DNA of 61,621 nt from an uncultured bacterium (GTDB lineage: Bacteria > Bacillota > Clostridia > Oscillospirales > Oscillospiraceae): the NCBI GenBank assembly GCA_947176765.1, contig CAMWRX010000007.1, positions 1-61,621 of the forward strand. The letters run 5' to 3'. Positions 1 through 9,400 of the stretch are shown here, piece after piece. Positions within the stretch are counted from its first letter, which is position 1, and each line of letters opens with the position of its first letter. The translations under genes and the position numbers were made by a program. Under the pieces are notes generated by a model. The model made no database searches. It was given only the letters and a program-made list of their open reading frames with translations, and was not told where the DNA came from.

Positions 1-629
1 GCCTCGTGTTCTGGGACATGCAGATAGCATCGGCCGCCACCACCGGCATGGACGCCCTCACCCACGCGGTGGAGGCTTACATCGGCGGCTCCACCACCAA
101 GGAGACCCGGCGGTACGCCCGGGAGACGGTGCGGCTGGTCTTTGAGAACCTGGAAACAGCCTACCGGGACGGCGGCGACTTGACCGCCCGGAAAAATATG
201 CTCCACGCCGCCCACATCGCGGGGATTGCCTTTTCCAAGTCTTATGTGGGTTACGTCCACGCGGTGGCCCACTCCTTGGGCGGCCAGTACAACACGCCCC
301 ACGGCCTGGCCAACGCGGTGCTGCTGCCCATCGGGCTGGAGCTCTACGGCCCCTGCATCTACCGGAAGCTGTGGGAGCTTGGCAGGAGCGCCGGGGTCGT
401 GGACGAAACCACGCCGGAGCGGGAGGGCGCGGCGGCATTCATCGCCGCCATCCGGGAACTCAACGGTCGTCTGGGTATTCCAGAAAAGCTACCGGAGATC
501 CGGCGGGAGGACGTCCCCGCCATGGCCGTCCACGCCGCCCGGGAGGCCAACCCCCTCTATCCCGTGCCCAGGCTGATGGACGCGGCAGAGTTGGAGATAT
601 TTTACGAAAAGGCGGCAGATTGGAGTTGA
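1..629 (+). CDS. Iron-containing (class III) alcohol dehydrogenase, C-terminal part, truncated by the window edge
   Basis: The reading frame is open from the left edge, so the true start lies outside the window. About 209 residues remain, the second half of a ~380-residue family member that reduces aldehydes or oxidises alcohols with NAD(P) in the cytoplasm. The segment contains TTGMDALTHAVEAY (the conserved metal/substrate-site region) and HAVAHSLGG...NTPHGLANA, which supplies the iron-binding histidines. It ends 5 bp before an aldehyde dehydrogenase and probably shares its transcript, which suggests interconversion of an aldehyde with its alcohol and acid. The substrate cannot be told from the sequence. 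Confidence 0.93.
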   Translation, partial: LVFWDMQIASAATTGMDALTHAVEAYIGGSTTKETRRYARETVRLVFENLETAYRDGGDLTARKNMLHAAHIAGIAFSKSYVGYVHAVAHSLGGQYNTPHGLANAVLLPIGLELYGPCIYRKLWELGRSAGVVDETTPEREGAAAFIAAIRELNGRLGIPEKLPEIRREDVPAMAVHAAREANPLYPVPRLMDAAELEIFYEKAADWS

Positions 630-634
630 CGGCT

Positions 635-2008
635 ATGAATATCCATGAAATCGTTGAGGCCCAGCGCAAATACTTCCACACCGGCGCCACGCTGCCGGTG
701 TCCTTCCGGGTGGCGATGCTCAAAAAGCTGCGGGACGCGGTGGACCGCTATGAGGAAGAAATCGCCAAAGCTCTGGCCGCCGACCTGGGGAAAAGCAGCT
801 ACGAGAGCTTCATGTGCGAGATCGGGCTGGTGCGCAGTGAGATCAGCTATATGATTGGGCACACCCGCCAGTTGGCAAGGGATCACACCGTCTGGACGCC
901 CCTGGCCCAGTTTGCCTCCCGGAGCTTCCAGAAGCGCTCCCCCTACGGCAACACCCTCATCATGAGCCCCTGGAACTACCCGGTGCTGCTGACCCTGGAT
1001 CCCCTGGCCGACGCCATCGCGGCTGGCAACACCGCCGTGGTCAAACCCAGCGCCTATGCCCCCGCCACCAGCGCCCTGCTGGCAGAGCTGATCGGGAGCT
1101 GCTTCCCGACCGAATACGTGGCGGTAGTGACCGGCGGCAGGCAGGAGAACGCCGCCCTGCTTGAGGAGAAGTTCGACTTTGTGTTCTTCACCGGCAGTCA
1201 GGCCGTGGGGAAAGAGGTTCTGCGGCACACGGCGGAGCACCTGACCCCGGCGGTGCTGGAGCTGGGCGGAAAAAGCCCCTGCGTCGTGGACGAGACCGCC
1301 AAGCTCCCCCTGGCCGCGCGGCGCATCGTCTTTGGCAAGTACCTCAACTGCGGGCAGACCTGCGTGGCCCCAGACTATATCCTGTGCCACAGCAGCGTGA
1401 AGGACAAGCTGCTAGACGCGCTGCGGAAAGAGGTTCGCCGGCAGTACGGCGAGGCCCCCCTGCAAAACCCCGACTACGGCAGGATCGTCAACAAGAAACA
1501 TTTCCAGCGGCTGATGGGCCTCATCGAACCGGACAAGGTGGTGATCGGAGGCCAGTCCTCCCCGGACACGCTGCAAATCGCGCCCACCATCCTGGACGGC
1601 GTCACTTGGGATGACCCGGTGATGCAGGAGGAGATCTTCGGCCCCGTCCTGCCCATCCTCACCTATGACCGCTTCGAGGAGCTGTATGAACTCCTGGCGG
1701 ACAAGCCCAAGCCCCTGGCCCTCTACCTGTTCTCCCAGAACCGGGCTCGCATCCGGGAAGCCATGTCCCGCTTCCAATTTGGCGGCGGGTGTGTCAACGA
1801 CGTGGTCATCCACCTGGCCACCAGCGAAATGGGCTTTGGCGGCGTGGGCGAGAGCGGCATGGGCGCGTACCACGGCAGGATCGGCTTCGAGGCATTCTCC
1901 CACACCAAGAGCATCGTGGATAAAAAGACCTGGATGGATCTGCCTATGCGTTATCAGCCCTATCAAAAGAAGCTGTACGGCAAGCTGCTGCATCTGTTTC
2001 TGAGGTAA
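635..2008 (+). CDS. Aldehyde dehydrogenase, ALDH3-like
   Basis: 457 residues, the compact length of class 3 aldehyde dehydrogenases, which oxidise aldehydes to carboxylates with NAD(P). Visible motifs are the substrate channel MSPWNYPVLLTLDPL, the cofactor region FFTGSQAVGKEV, the general-base region LELGGKSP and the catalytic-cysteine region NCGQTCVAPDY. The frame stays open upstream to about position 371, but that would overlap the dehydrogenase gene; the ATG at 635 gives a family-like N-terminus (MNIHEIVEAQRKYF) and has GGAG at 622-625. The gene is co-oriented with and 5 bp behind the alcohol dehydrogenase, so the two probably act on the same aldehyde pool. Substrate unknown. Confidence 0.93.
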   Translation: MNIHEIVEAQRKYFHTGATLPVSFRVAMLKKLRDAVDRYEEEIAKALAADLGKSSYESFMCEIGLVRSEISYMIGHTRQLARDHTVWTPLAQFASRSFQKRSPYGNTLIMSPWNYPVLLTLDPLADAIAAGNTAVVKPSAYAPATSALLAELIGSCFPTEYVAVVTGGRQENAALLEEKFDFVFFTGSQAVGKEVLRHTAEHLTPAVLELGGKSPCVVDETAKLPLAARRIVFGKYLNCGQTCVAPDYILCHSSVKDKLLDALRKEVRRQYGEAPLQNPDYGRIVNKKHFQRLMGLIEPDKVVIGGQSSPDTLQIAPTILDGVTWDDPVMQEEIFGPVLPILTYDRFEELYELLADKPKPLALYLFSQNRARIREAMSRFQFGGGCVNDVVIHLATSEMGFGGVGESGMGAYHGRIGFEAFSHTKSIVDKKTWMDLPMRYQPYQKKLYGKLLHLFLR

Positions 2009-2013
2009 ATCAT

Positions 2014-2048
2014 GAGGGAGTACCGGCCGTTTGGCCCGGTGCTCCCTC
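2014..2048 (+). terminator. Hairpin after the aldehyde dehydrogenase
   Basis: A 13-bp near-perfect stem (GAGGGAGTACCGG with CCGGTGCTCCCTC) and a 9-nt loop begin 6 bp after the stop codon. Only a short T-rich stretch follows (CGTTTGCTCC), so it may be an inefficient intrinsic terminator. Confidence 0.55.
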
Positions 2049-2086
2049 GTTTGCTCCCTCATTGACGCAGCCGAATAAACTCAGGG

Positions 2087-2116
2087 TTGCAGAACAGGCC
2101 GGCCTTCAGGTATAAT
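2087..2116 (+). promoter_or_regulatory. Sigma-A type promoter for the SLH/YcdB protein
   Basis: TTGCAG at 2087-2092 and TATAAT at 2111-2116 with an 18-bp spacer. Transcription would begin near 2124, leaving an unusually long leader of about 135 nt before the start codon at 2259. Confidence 0.6.
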
Positions 2117-2140
2117 ATTGAAAAAATGGTGTGACCGTCC

Positions 2141-2234
2141 GTCTCAAACTGCGTCTTTATAAGTAGACCTGCTAACGGTTCAAAGCAGACTCCCGTCAGC
2201 AGGGCAAATCAGTGAGACAGGGCTTCATGCCCTG
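2141..2234 (+). promoter_or_regulatory. Structured 5' leader RNA, unidentified
   Basis: The leader can fold into a three-way junction: a closing helix GTCTCA (2141-2146) with TGAGAC (2213-2218), an arm GTCT/AGAC (2153-2168), and a 10-bp arm CTGCTAACGG (2169-2178) with CCGTCAGCAG (2193-2202) containing one mismatch. Directly after it, CAGGGC/GCCCTG (2218-2234) forms a hairpin followed by GATTTT, as in an attenuator; it shares base 2218 with the closing helix, so the two could compete. I did not recognise a known riboswitch class. Confidence 0.4.
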
Positions 2235-2258
2235 GATTTTGCGAAAGGGGAAGAAAAC

Positions 2259-4448
2259 ATGAAGAAGCGTATCCTATCTCTGATGTTGGCTCCGATCCTG
2301 TTGTTTTCTATGGCAGTTCCCGGATTCGCGGCCGAGAGCAGCGACAGCGCGGCCCGTCTGGCCGCTGTCACCAAGAAGGTGAAGAACGCCCTGGCCCTGG
2401 ATACAGAACGGTACAAGGAGTTCGGCGACCAGCTGACCGAGGGCGAGCTGGCTCCCACATGGCGGCTGAGCTGGAGCGGCGAGGACGGCTCCCTGGAGGT
2501 CGCGGCCTCCGAATCGGGCAGTATTATCAGCTATTACCGCTATGACAATGACGAGACGTGGGACAGCGCCCCGCTTTCCCTGCCCAAGAGCGACCCGGCC
2601 GAGGCGAAAAAGGCGGCCGCCGCGTTTTTAAATCGGGTCCTGGGCTCCGGGGAGACGGTGGATCTGGACGCCGCCGCCGACAAGACAAACTCCCTGCGGC
2701 AGACCCGGTACTACTTCCGGGGCACCCTGCTGCTCAACGGCTGCCCCTCCCCCCTGAGTTTTTCTCTGTCGGTGCGCGCGTCGGATTACGCCGTCGTCCA
2801 ATTCCGCCGGGACAGCCTGGAAACGGGATATATCGGCTCAGTCCCCGCCGCCAATTTCCGCATGAAGCAGAGCGCGGCGGAGCCCCTGCTTCAAGACACG
2901 TTGTCTCTGAGGCTGGAATACGTCCTCGATGAGGGGGAAAAGACGGCGGTGCTGCGTTACCTGCCCAACGCAATACACAATTTCTATGTGGACGATGCCT
3001 CTGGGAAGCTGGTCGACCTGACCAAGCTGTATGAGGAATTGGGCAGGGACGACAAGTTTACCAGCGCGGATGCGGCAGCGGAGGCCCCTTCCCCTGCCGC
3101 TGGCATCGAGGGCAACGGCGGCCTGACCCAGGCGGAGCAGCTGGGCGCGGACAAGCTGAAGGGCACACTGAGCAAAGAGGCCCTGGACCAGAAGGCCAAG
3201 GCCATCTCCCAGCTGGGCCTGGGCAGCTACACGCTGGCCTCCGTATCCTATCAGGAGGAAGAGCTGGTCAAGGACGCCCCGGTGATTGTCGCCCGGCTTT
3301 CCTACGCCAAGCGGGTGGATGAGAGAACTTTGTACCGGTGGGTGACCCTGGACGCCAAGACGGGGGAATTAATCTCTGTCTACAGCTCCAGGCTGTGGGA
3401 CGAGACCGGGACCAAAAAGTTGGATGAAAATGCCGCCCGCAAGACGGCGGAGGCCTTCCTTACCGCCCAGCAGAAAGAGCGCTTTGCCCTGTGTGCGGCC
3501 TATACCGGCGACCCCGCAAACCAGCGGGAGAACGGCCGCTACGGCGTCTGGAGTTTCCAATATGCCCGGCAGGAAAACGGTTACTTCTTCCCCACCGACC
3601 AATTTGTCATCGAAATTGACGCCATTGACGGCTCTGTCTCCTACTATTCCCAGTCCTGGACGGAGGATGTGCGCTTCGACAGCCCAGATGGGATCATTTC
3701 GGCGGAGCAGGCAGTGAGCGCCTACTTCAAGACCTTCCAAATCACAAAAGGCTATGTGGCGGTCCCCCAGAAGCTGGATCTCTCCGACCCGGACTACGCT
3801 CCCCTGGCCGAAATGGGCTACCGCGCCCTGAACAGCCTGAAGCTGGGCTGGCAGCTCACCGCGTCGGGCAACTATGTGACCGGCATTGACGCCAAAACCG
3901 GCCAGCCGGTCTCCCGGGACAGCGAGGAAAGCAACACCCTGCAATACAGCGACTTGGCGGGATCCCAGGCCAAAAATGCCGCCGAGAAGCTGGCGGAGTA
4001 CGGCATCGGCTACGCGGGGGGAAAGTTCCGCCCCGACAAGAAACTGACCCAGCTGGATCTGGTGGCCCTGCTGGCCAGCACCCAGGGTCTTCTGATCGAC
4101 CCGGACGATCTGGCCGACGGAGACGCCGACCGGGCCTATCGGACGGCCTACAACATCGGGGCGCTCCAGCGAGCAGATCGGGACGACAGCCGGATCTTGT
4201 CCCGGATCGATGTGATCAAGATCCTGCTGGACGCCGGCGGCTATGGTACTGCCGCCCAGCTCCGGGGCATCTATCGGACGGACTTTTCCGACCAGGCGGA
4301 TATTCCTGAGGGTCTGTTGGGCTATGCCGCGCTGGCCCAGGCGCTGAAGGTTGCGCGGGGCGACAGCGCGGGCCGGCTGAACCCCAGCCAGTCCGCCACC
4401 CGCGGGGACGCCGCCGTGCTTCTGCTCGCCTTTATGCAAAGGGATTAA
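2259..4448 (+). CDS. Secreted protein with YcdB/YcdC-like repeats and a C-terminal S-layer homology region
   Basis: 729 residues with an N-terminal signal peptide (lysines, then LMLAPILLFSMAVPGFAAES, cleavage probably after AFAA-like GFAA). The body holds repeated YcdB/PepSY-like units of the form 'AEAKKAAAAFLNRVLG' followed by beta strands and 'GELISVYSS' or 'GSVSYYSQS' closures. The last ~170 residues resemble S-layer homology domains (YGIGYAGGKFRPDKKLTQLD and following), which anchor proteins to cell-wall polysaccharide. The RBS AAAGGGGAAG precedes the ATG by about 6 nt. It is alone in its transcription unit, with its own promoter, long leader and terminator. It is likely a cell-surface protein; molecular function unknown. 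Confidence 0.8.
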   Translation: MKKRILSLMLAPILLFSMAVPGFAAESSDSAARLAAVTKKVKNALALDTERYKEFGDQLTEGELAPTWRLSWSGEDGSLEVAASESGSIISYYRYDNDETWDSAPLSLPKSDPAEAKKAAAAFLNRVLGSGETVDLDAAADKTNSLRQTRYYFRGTLLLNGCPSPLSFSLSVRASDYAVVQFRRDSLETGYIGSVPAANFRMKQSAAEPLLQDTLSLRLEYVLDEGEKTAVLRYLPNAIHNFYVDDASGKLVDLTKLYEELGRDDKFTSADAAAEAPSPAAGIEGNGGLTQAEQLGADKLKGTLSKEALDQKAKAISQLGLGSYTLASVSYQEEELVKDAPVIVARLSYAKRVDERTLYRWVTLDAKTGELISVYSSRLWDETGTKKLDENAARKTAEAFLTAQQKERFALCAAYTGDPANQRENGRYGVWSFQYARQENGYFFPTDQFVIEIDAIDGSVSYYSQSWTEDVRFDSPDGIISAEQAVSAYFKTFQITKGYVAVPQKLDLSDPDYAPLAEMGYRALNSLKLGWQLTASGNYVTGIDAKTGQPVSRDSEESNTLQYSDLAGSQAKNAAEKLAEYGIGYAGGKFRPDKKLTQLDLVALLASTQGLLIDPDDLADGDADRAYRTAYNIGALQRADRDDSRILSRIDVIKILLDAGGYGTAAQLRGIYRTDFSDQADIPEGLLGYAALAQALKVARGDSAGRLNPSQSATRGDAAVLLLAFMQRD

Positions 4449-4482
4449 TTTTGATCCAAACCCGACCTATTCTGAAAGATTT

Positions 4483-4517
4483 CAGGGAGCGCCGAGCTTT
4501 TTGCCCGGCGCTCCCTG
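4483..4517. terminator. Hairpin between convergent genes
   Basis: A perfect 12-bp stem, CAGGGAGCGCCG with CGGCGCTCCCTG, and an 11-nt loop that contains TTTTT. It lies between the SLH protein gene (plus) and pyrB (minus), so it could end transcripts from both sides. The T-tracts are weak on each side. Confidence 0.65.
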
Positions 4518-4571
4518 TGTTTGTCTCAAATATTCTCTTGCCTCTGCTCCGGGGCGGATTCATTCCTTCGC

Positions 4572-5663
4572 TCATTCAGCCTTGCTCTCGCAGTAGAAGC
4601 AGCGGCACTCCCCATTCTCCGGGTTCCGCAGGAAGATCTGCTTCAGCCCCTGCTCGGTGGTGGTGATGCAGTGGGGATTTTTGCACACCGCCCCTGGAAG
4701 CTGGTTAACCGGATAAGCGGGATGGCCCTTGTCCGGGGTGGCGGGAGCCTCCCCCCGCTCCCGCAGCAGCTTCAGAATGAGGGCCATGCGGATATACCGC
4801 CCATAAAATGCCTGGCGGAAATAGCAGGCCCTGGGGTCCTCGTCCACCTGGGGGTCGATCTCGTTCACACGGGGCAGCGGATGCATGACGATCATCCTCT
4901 CACCGGCCCCCCGGAGCTTGTCCGAATCAAGGATGTAGCTGTCCTTCAGCCGCTGGTACTCCTCCTCGCTGGCAAACCGCTCCCGCTGGACGCGGGTCAT
5001 ATAGAGGATGTCAAGCTCTCCCATATGCTCCTCCAGGGATTGGCACTCCAGATAGGGAACGCCGTTCCTGTCCAGCTCCTCCAGCATGACGGAGGGCACC
5101 GCCAGCTCCTTGGGGGAGATAAGGATGAACCGAACCCCCTTGTACCGGGACATAGCCTCCATGAGGGAGTGTACCGTCCGGCCAAATTTCAGGTCGCCGC
5201 ACACCCCGATGGTCAGGCCGTCAAAGCGGCCCATCTCCCGGCGGATGGTCAAAAGGTCGGCGAGGGTTTGGGTCGGGTGGTGATGTCCCCCGTCCCCGGC
5301 GTTGATGATGGGCACACGGGTATGCTGGGAGGCCACCAGGGGCGCCCCCTCCTTGGGGTGGCGCATGGCGATGATGTCGGCGTAGCCGCTCACGATGGAA
5401 ATGGTGTCCGCCACACTCTCCCCTTTCCGGGTGGAGCTGGAGGCGGCGTCATGGAAGCCCAGTACCCGGCCCCCCAATCCCAGCATAGCCGACTCAAAGC
5501 TGAGCCGGGTGCGGGTGGACGGCTCGAAAAAAAGGGCGGCCAAAATTTTGTTGCGGCAGGCGTCCTGGTACTTGTCCGGGTGATCCAGAATGTCCTCGGC
5601 GGTGGTAAGAAGCTCCTCGATTTCCTCCACCGTAAGATCCAGAATGCTCAGCAGATGGCGCAT
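4572..5663 (-). CDS. pyrB: Aspartate carbamoyltransferase with a C-terminal PyrI-like zinc domain
   Basis: 363 residues, about 55 longer than a normal catalytic chain. It makes N-carbamoyl-L-aspartate from carbamoyl phosphate and aspartate in pyrimidine synthesis. Residues 1-305 are a complete catalytic domain: the carbamoyl-phosphate loop [32 protein letters not shown] and HPLPRVNEI. The tail carries Cys327-x4-Cys332 and, 22 residues later, Cys355-x2-Cys358 (CKNPHCI...CFYCE), which matches the zinc-binding half of the regulatory chain PyrI. The nucleotide-binding half of PyrI is absent. Start ATG is preceded by GGAGGGG. It is the last gene of the pyr operon, 12 bp after pyrF. Whether the fusion is allosterically regulated cannot be seen. 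Confidence 0.95.
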   Translation of the reverse strand: MRHLLSILDLTVEEIEELLTTAEDILDHPDKYQDACRNKILAALFFEPSTRTRLSFESAMLGLGGRVLGFHDAASSSTRKGESVADTISIVSGYADIIAMRHPKEGAPLVASQHTRVPIINAGDGGHHHPTQTLADLLTIRREMGRFDGLTIGVCGDLKFGRTVHSLMEAMSRYKGVRFILISPKELAVPSVMLEELDRNGVPYLECQSLEEHMGELDILYMTRVQRERFASEEEYQRLKDSYILDSDKLRGAGERMIVMHPLPRVNEIDPQVDEDPRACYFRQAFYGRYIRMALILKLLRERGEAPATPDKGHPAYPVNQLPGAVCKNPHCITTTEQGLKQIFLRNPENGECRCFYCESKAE

Positions 5664-5675
5664 CTCTGCCCCTCC

Positions 5676-6380
5676 TTAATCCACAAACTCAGCCACGCAC
5701 CGGCGGTAGGCGGCCACCGGATCCTCCGCCGCCGTGATGGGACGGCCCACCACAATGTAATCAGAGCCGATCTCTCTGGCCTGAGCGGGGGTCATCACCC
5801 GCTTCTGGTCGCCAACGTCGCCGTCGGCGAAGCGAACCCCCGGCGTTACCGTCAGGAAATCCTGACCGCAGGCAGCCTTCACCTCTCCGGCCTCCCTGGG
5901 GGAGCAAACCACCCCGTCCAGCCCCGCCAGCTTGGCGCGCTGGGCATAGTGGCGTACCACCCGGTCGATGGGTTCATGGATGAGAAGATCCTCCTCCATA
6001 CTCTGCTGGTCGGTGGAGGTGAGCTGAGTCACCGCGATCAGCAGGGGCCGGGTCCCGTCAGGCCGGGTCAGGCCCTCCACCGCCGCCTTCATCATGGCCA
6101 CCGTCCCCGCCGCGTGGAGGTTGCACAAATCCACGTCCAGGTTGGACAGCACCCGCATGGCCTTCATCACCGTATTGGGGATGTCGTGGAGCTTCAAATC
6201 CAGGAATATCTGATGACCCCGCCTCTTGATCTCCCGCACGATCTCCGGCCCTTCGGCGTAGTAAAGCTCCATGCCGATCTTCACGAAGGGCTTGCGCTCC
6301 TCCTTCTCAAACCGATCCAGGAAGCTGAGGGCCTCCCGCCCGCTGGCAAAATCGCAGGCAATAATCACGTCTTTACCCAT
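5676..6380 (-). CDS. pyrF: Orotidine 5'-phosphate decarboxylase
   Basis: 234 residues; converts OMP to UMP, the last step of UMP synthesis. The family's catalytic lysine/aspartate motif is present as [12 protein letters not shown], preceded by VKIGMELYY, and the phosphate-binding end is [12 protein letters not shown] chose the ATG at 6380 because GGAGG lies 8 nt before it; an in-frame GTG nine bases further out overlaps that ribosome site and is unlikely. It lies between carB (83 bp upstream) and pyrB (12 bp downstream) in a leftward operon. Confidence 0.95.
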   Translation of the reverse strand: MGKDVIIACDFASGREALSFLDRFEKEERKPFVKIGMELYYAEGPEIVREIKRRGHQIFLDLKLHDIPNTVMKAMRVLSNLDVDLCNLHAAGTVAMMKAAVEGLTRPDGTRPLLIAVTQLTSTDQQSMEEDLLIHEPIDRVVRHYAQRAKLAGLDGVVCSPREAGEVKAACGQDFLTVTPGVRFADGDVGDQKRVMTPAQAREIGSDYIVVGRPITAAEDPVAAYRRCVAEFVD

Positions 6381-6463
6381 GGTGTGCACCTCCAGTTATA
6401 TCGTCCCGTTCTTTGCTTCCATGTTTCATGGCAAAAAGCACCTGTCCCATGGAGCATCTCCTT

Positions 6464-9400
6464 TTATTCGCCGTCAATGGTGGAAATCTCCATGGTGATC
6501 TCCTCCAGCACATCCAGCAGCGTCTTGACCGTATCCAGGGAGGTGAAGAGGTTTACATTGTACTCGGTGGCCGCGAGACGGATCCTTTGACCGTCCCGCT
6601 CGGAGTCGGTCTGACCCACGCCGCTGGTGTTGATGATGTAGGCCAGATGTCCCTGCCGGATGGCCTGGAGGACTTCGTCGCTGCCCTCGCTGAGCTTTCG
6701 GAGGATGTGGGTGCGGATGCCGTTGTTTTTGAGGAACTCGCCGGTGCCGCGGGTGGCCTGGATGTTGAAGCCCAGGTGGTAGAACCGGCGGACGAGGGGC
6801 AGAACCTCCTCCTTGTCGGCGTCGGCTACGGTGACAAAGACCGTGCCATAGTTCTGCAGCTTCATGCCCGAGGCCTGGAGGGCCTTATAGAGGGCCCGGT
6901 TGAGCTTGTTGTCATAGCCGATGGCCTCGCCGGTGGACTTCATCTCCGGGGAGAGGTAGGCGTCCAGGCCCCGGATCTTGTTGAAGGAGAAAACAGGCAC
7001 CTTCACATACCGGCGCTTCTTCTCCGCGGGATAGATGTCGAAAATGCCCTGCTCCTTCAGGCTCTTGCCCAGAATGACCTCGGTGGCGATGTCGGCCAGG
7101 CTCCAGCCGGTGGCCTTGGAGAGGAAGGGCACCGTCCGGGAGGAGCGGGGATTTACCTCGATGATATACACCCGGTCCTGCTTATCCACAATGAACTGGA
7201 TGTTGAATAGGCCCACGATGCCCAAGCCAAAGCCCAGCTTCTTGGCATACTGGAGGATGATCCCCTTCACCTTGTCCGAGATGCTGAAGGGCGGGTAGAC
7301 GCTGATGGAGTCGCCGGAGTGGATGCCGGTGCGCTCGACCAGCTCCATAATGCCGGGGACGAACACATCCCGGCCATCACAGATGGCGTCCACCTCCACC
7401 TCCTTGCCCACGATATACTTGTCCACCAGCACAGGCTTGTCCTCGTCGATCTCCACGGCGGTCTTCAGGTAATGGCGAAGCTGCTCCTCGCCGCCCACGA
7501 TCTGCATCGCCCGGCCGCCCAGCACGAAAGAGGGCCGCACCAGCACCGGGTAGCCGATCTCAGCCGCGGCCTTGACCCCATCCTCAATGGCGGTGACCGC
7601 CCGGCCCTGGGGCTGGGGGATGTTCAGCTCCAGCAGAATCTTCTCAAAGGCGTCCCGGTTTTCGGCCCGCTCGATGGCGGCGCAGTCGGTGCCGATGATC
7701 TTGGCCCCCCGCTTCATCAGCGGCTCGGCCAGGTTGATGGCGGTCTGCCCGCCCAGGGAGGCGATGACCCCCATGGGCTTCTCCAGGGCGATGATGTTCA
7801 TCACGTCCTCCGGGGTCAGCGGCTCAAAGTAGAGCTTGTCCGCCGTGGTGTAGTCGGTGGACACCGTCTCGGGGTTGTTGTTGATGATGATGGCCTCATA
7901 CCCCGCCTTTTTGATGGTCTGGACGGCGTGGACGGTGGAGTAGTCGAACTCCACCCCCTGACCGATGCGGATGGGGCCCGCGCCCAGCACCACAATCTTT
8001 TCCCGCTGGGACACCGGGCTTTGGTTCTCCCCGGTATAGGTGGAGTAGAAATAGGGGATGTAGGCCCCCGTGTGGCAGGTATCCACCATGCGGTAGACCG
8101 GCAGGATGCCCTCCGCGTTCCTGCGCTCATATACCTCCAGCTCCGGGACGCCCCAAAGCTTGGCGATATACTGGTCCCCAAAGCCCATGGCCTTGGCCTT
8201 TCGGAGGGTGTCGCTGCTTCTGTCGGCGCGGATCACCGATTCAAAGTCCACAATCTTCTTGATAGACTCCAGGAAGAAGGGGGTGATCATGGTCACCTCA
8301 TGGAGCTTTTCCACGCTCTCCCCCAGCCGCAGGAGCTGAGCGATGGCGTAAATGTTGTCGTCCCGGAACTGGGAGATGTGATCCAGCAGCTCCTCCCGGC
8401 TCATGGCGTCGAACTTGGGCAGCCACAGGTGGCAGGCGCCGATCTCCAGAGACCGCACCGACTTGAGGACGCACTCCTCCAGGGTGGAGCCGATGCCCAT
8501 GACCTCACCGGTGGCTTTCATCTGGGTCCCCAGGACATTGGATGCGGCGGCGAACTTATCGAAGGGGAAGCGGGGGAACTTGGCCACCACATAGTCCAGG
8601 CTGGGCTCAAAGGCGGCGGTGGTGTTGGCGATGGCGATCTCGCTGAGGGCCATGCCCACGGCCACCTTGGCGGTGACCCGCGCGATGGGGTAGCCGCTGG
8701 CCTTGGAGGCCAGCGCGGACGACCGGGACACACGGGGGTTCACCTCGATGAGGAAATACTCCGAGGAGTTGGGGTTCAGGGCGAACTGGACGTTGCAGCC
8801 ACCCTCGATCTTCAGCTCCCGGATGATCTTGATGGCGCTGTCGTTGAGCATCTTCAGGTCGTGGTCATTCAGGGTCATAATGGGGGCCACCACGATGGAG
8901 TCCCCGGTGTGAACCCCCACCGGATCCACGTTCTCCATGCCGCAGATGGTGATGGCGTGGTCGCTGGAATCCCGCATGACCTCGAACTCGATCTCCTTAT
9001 AGCCCTTGACGCTCTTCTCCACCAGCACCTGGTGCACCGGGGAGAGATTGAAAGCGTTGGTGCCCACCTCGATCAGCTCTTCCTCGTTATAGGCGAAGCC
9101 GCCGCCGGTGCCGCCCAGGGTGAAGGCGGGCCGGAGAACCACCGGGTAGCCGATCCGCTTGGCCGCCTCCTTGGCCTCCTCCAGCGAGTAGGTGATCTCC
9201 GAGGGGATGACCGGCTCTCCGATGGACTGGCACAGCTCCTTGAACAGCTCCCGGTCCTCGGCCCGCTCGATGCTCCGGCTGTCAGTGCCCAGCAGCTCCA
9301 CCTGGCACTCCCGGAGTACTCCCTTCTTCTCCAGCTGCATGGCGAGGTTCAGCCCTGTCTGGCCGCCGATGCCGGGAACGATGGCGTCGGGCCGCTCATG

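Noticed and set aside
371-634. N-terminal extension of the aldehyde dehydrogenase by 88 codons
   Set aside because: It would overlap the alcohol dehydrogenase gene, its sequence is Arg/Gly-rich without homology, and a good ribosome site precedes the ATG at 635.
2141-2234. Assignment of the leader to cyclic-di-GMP, purine or SAM riboswitches
   Set aside because: The conserved core sequences of these classes are not present in the right order; I report it only as an unidentified structured leader.
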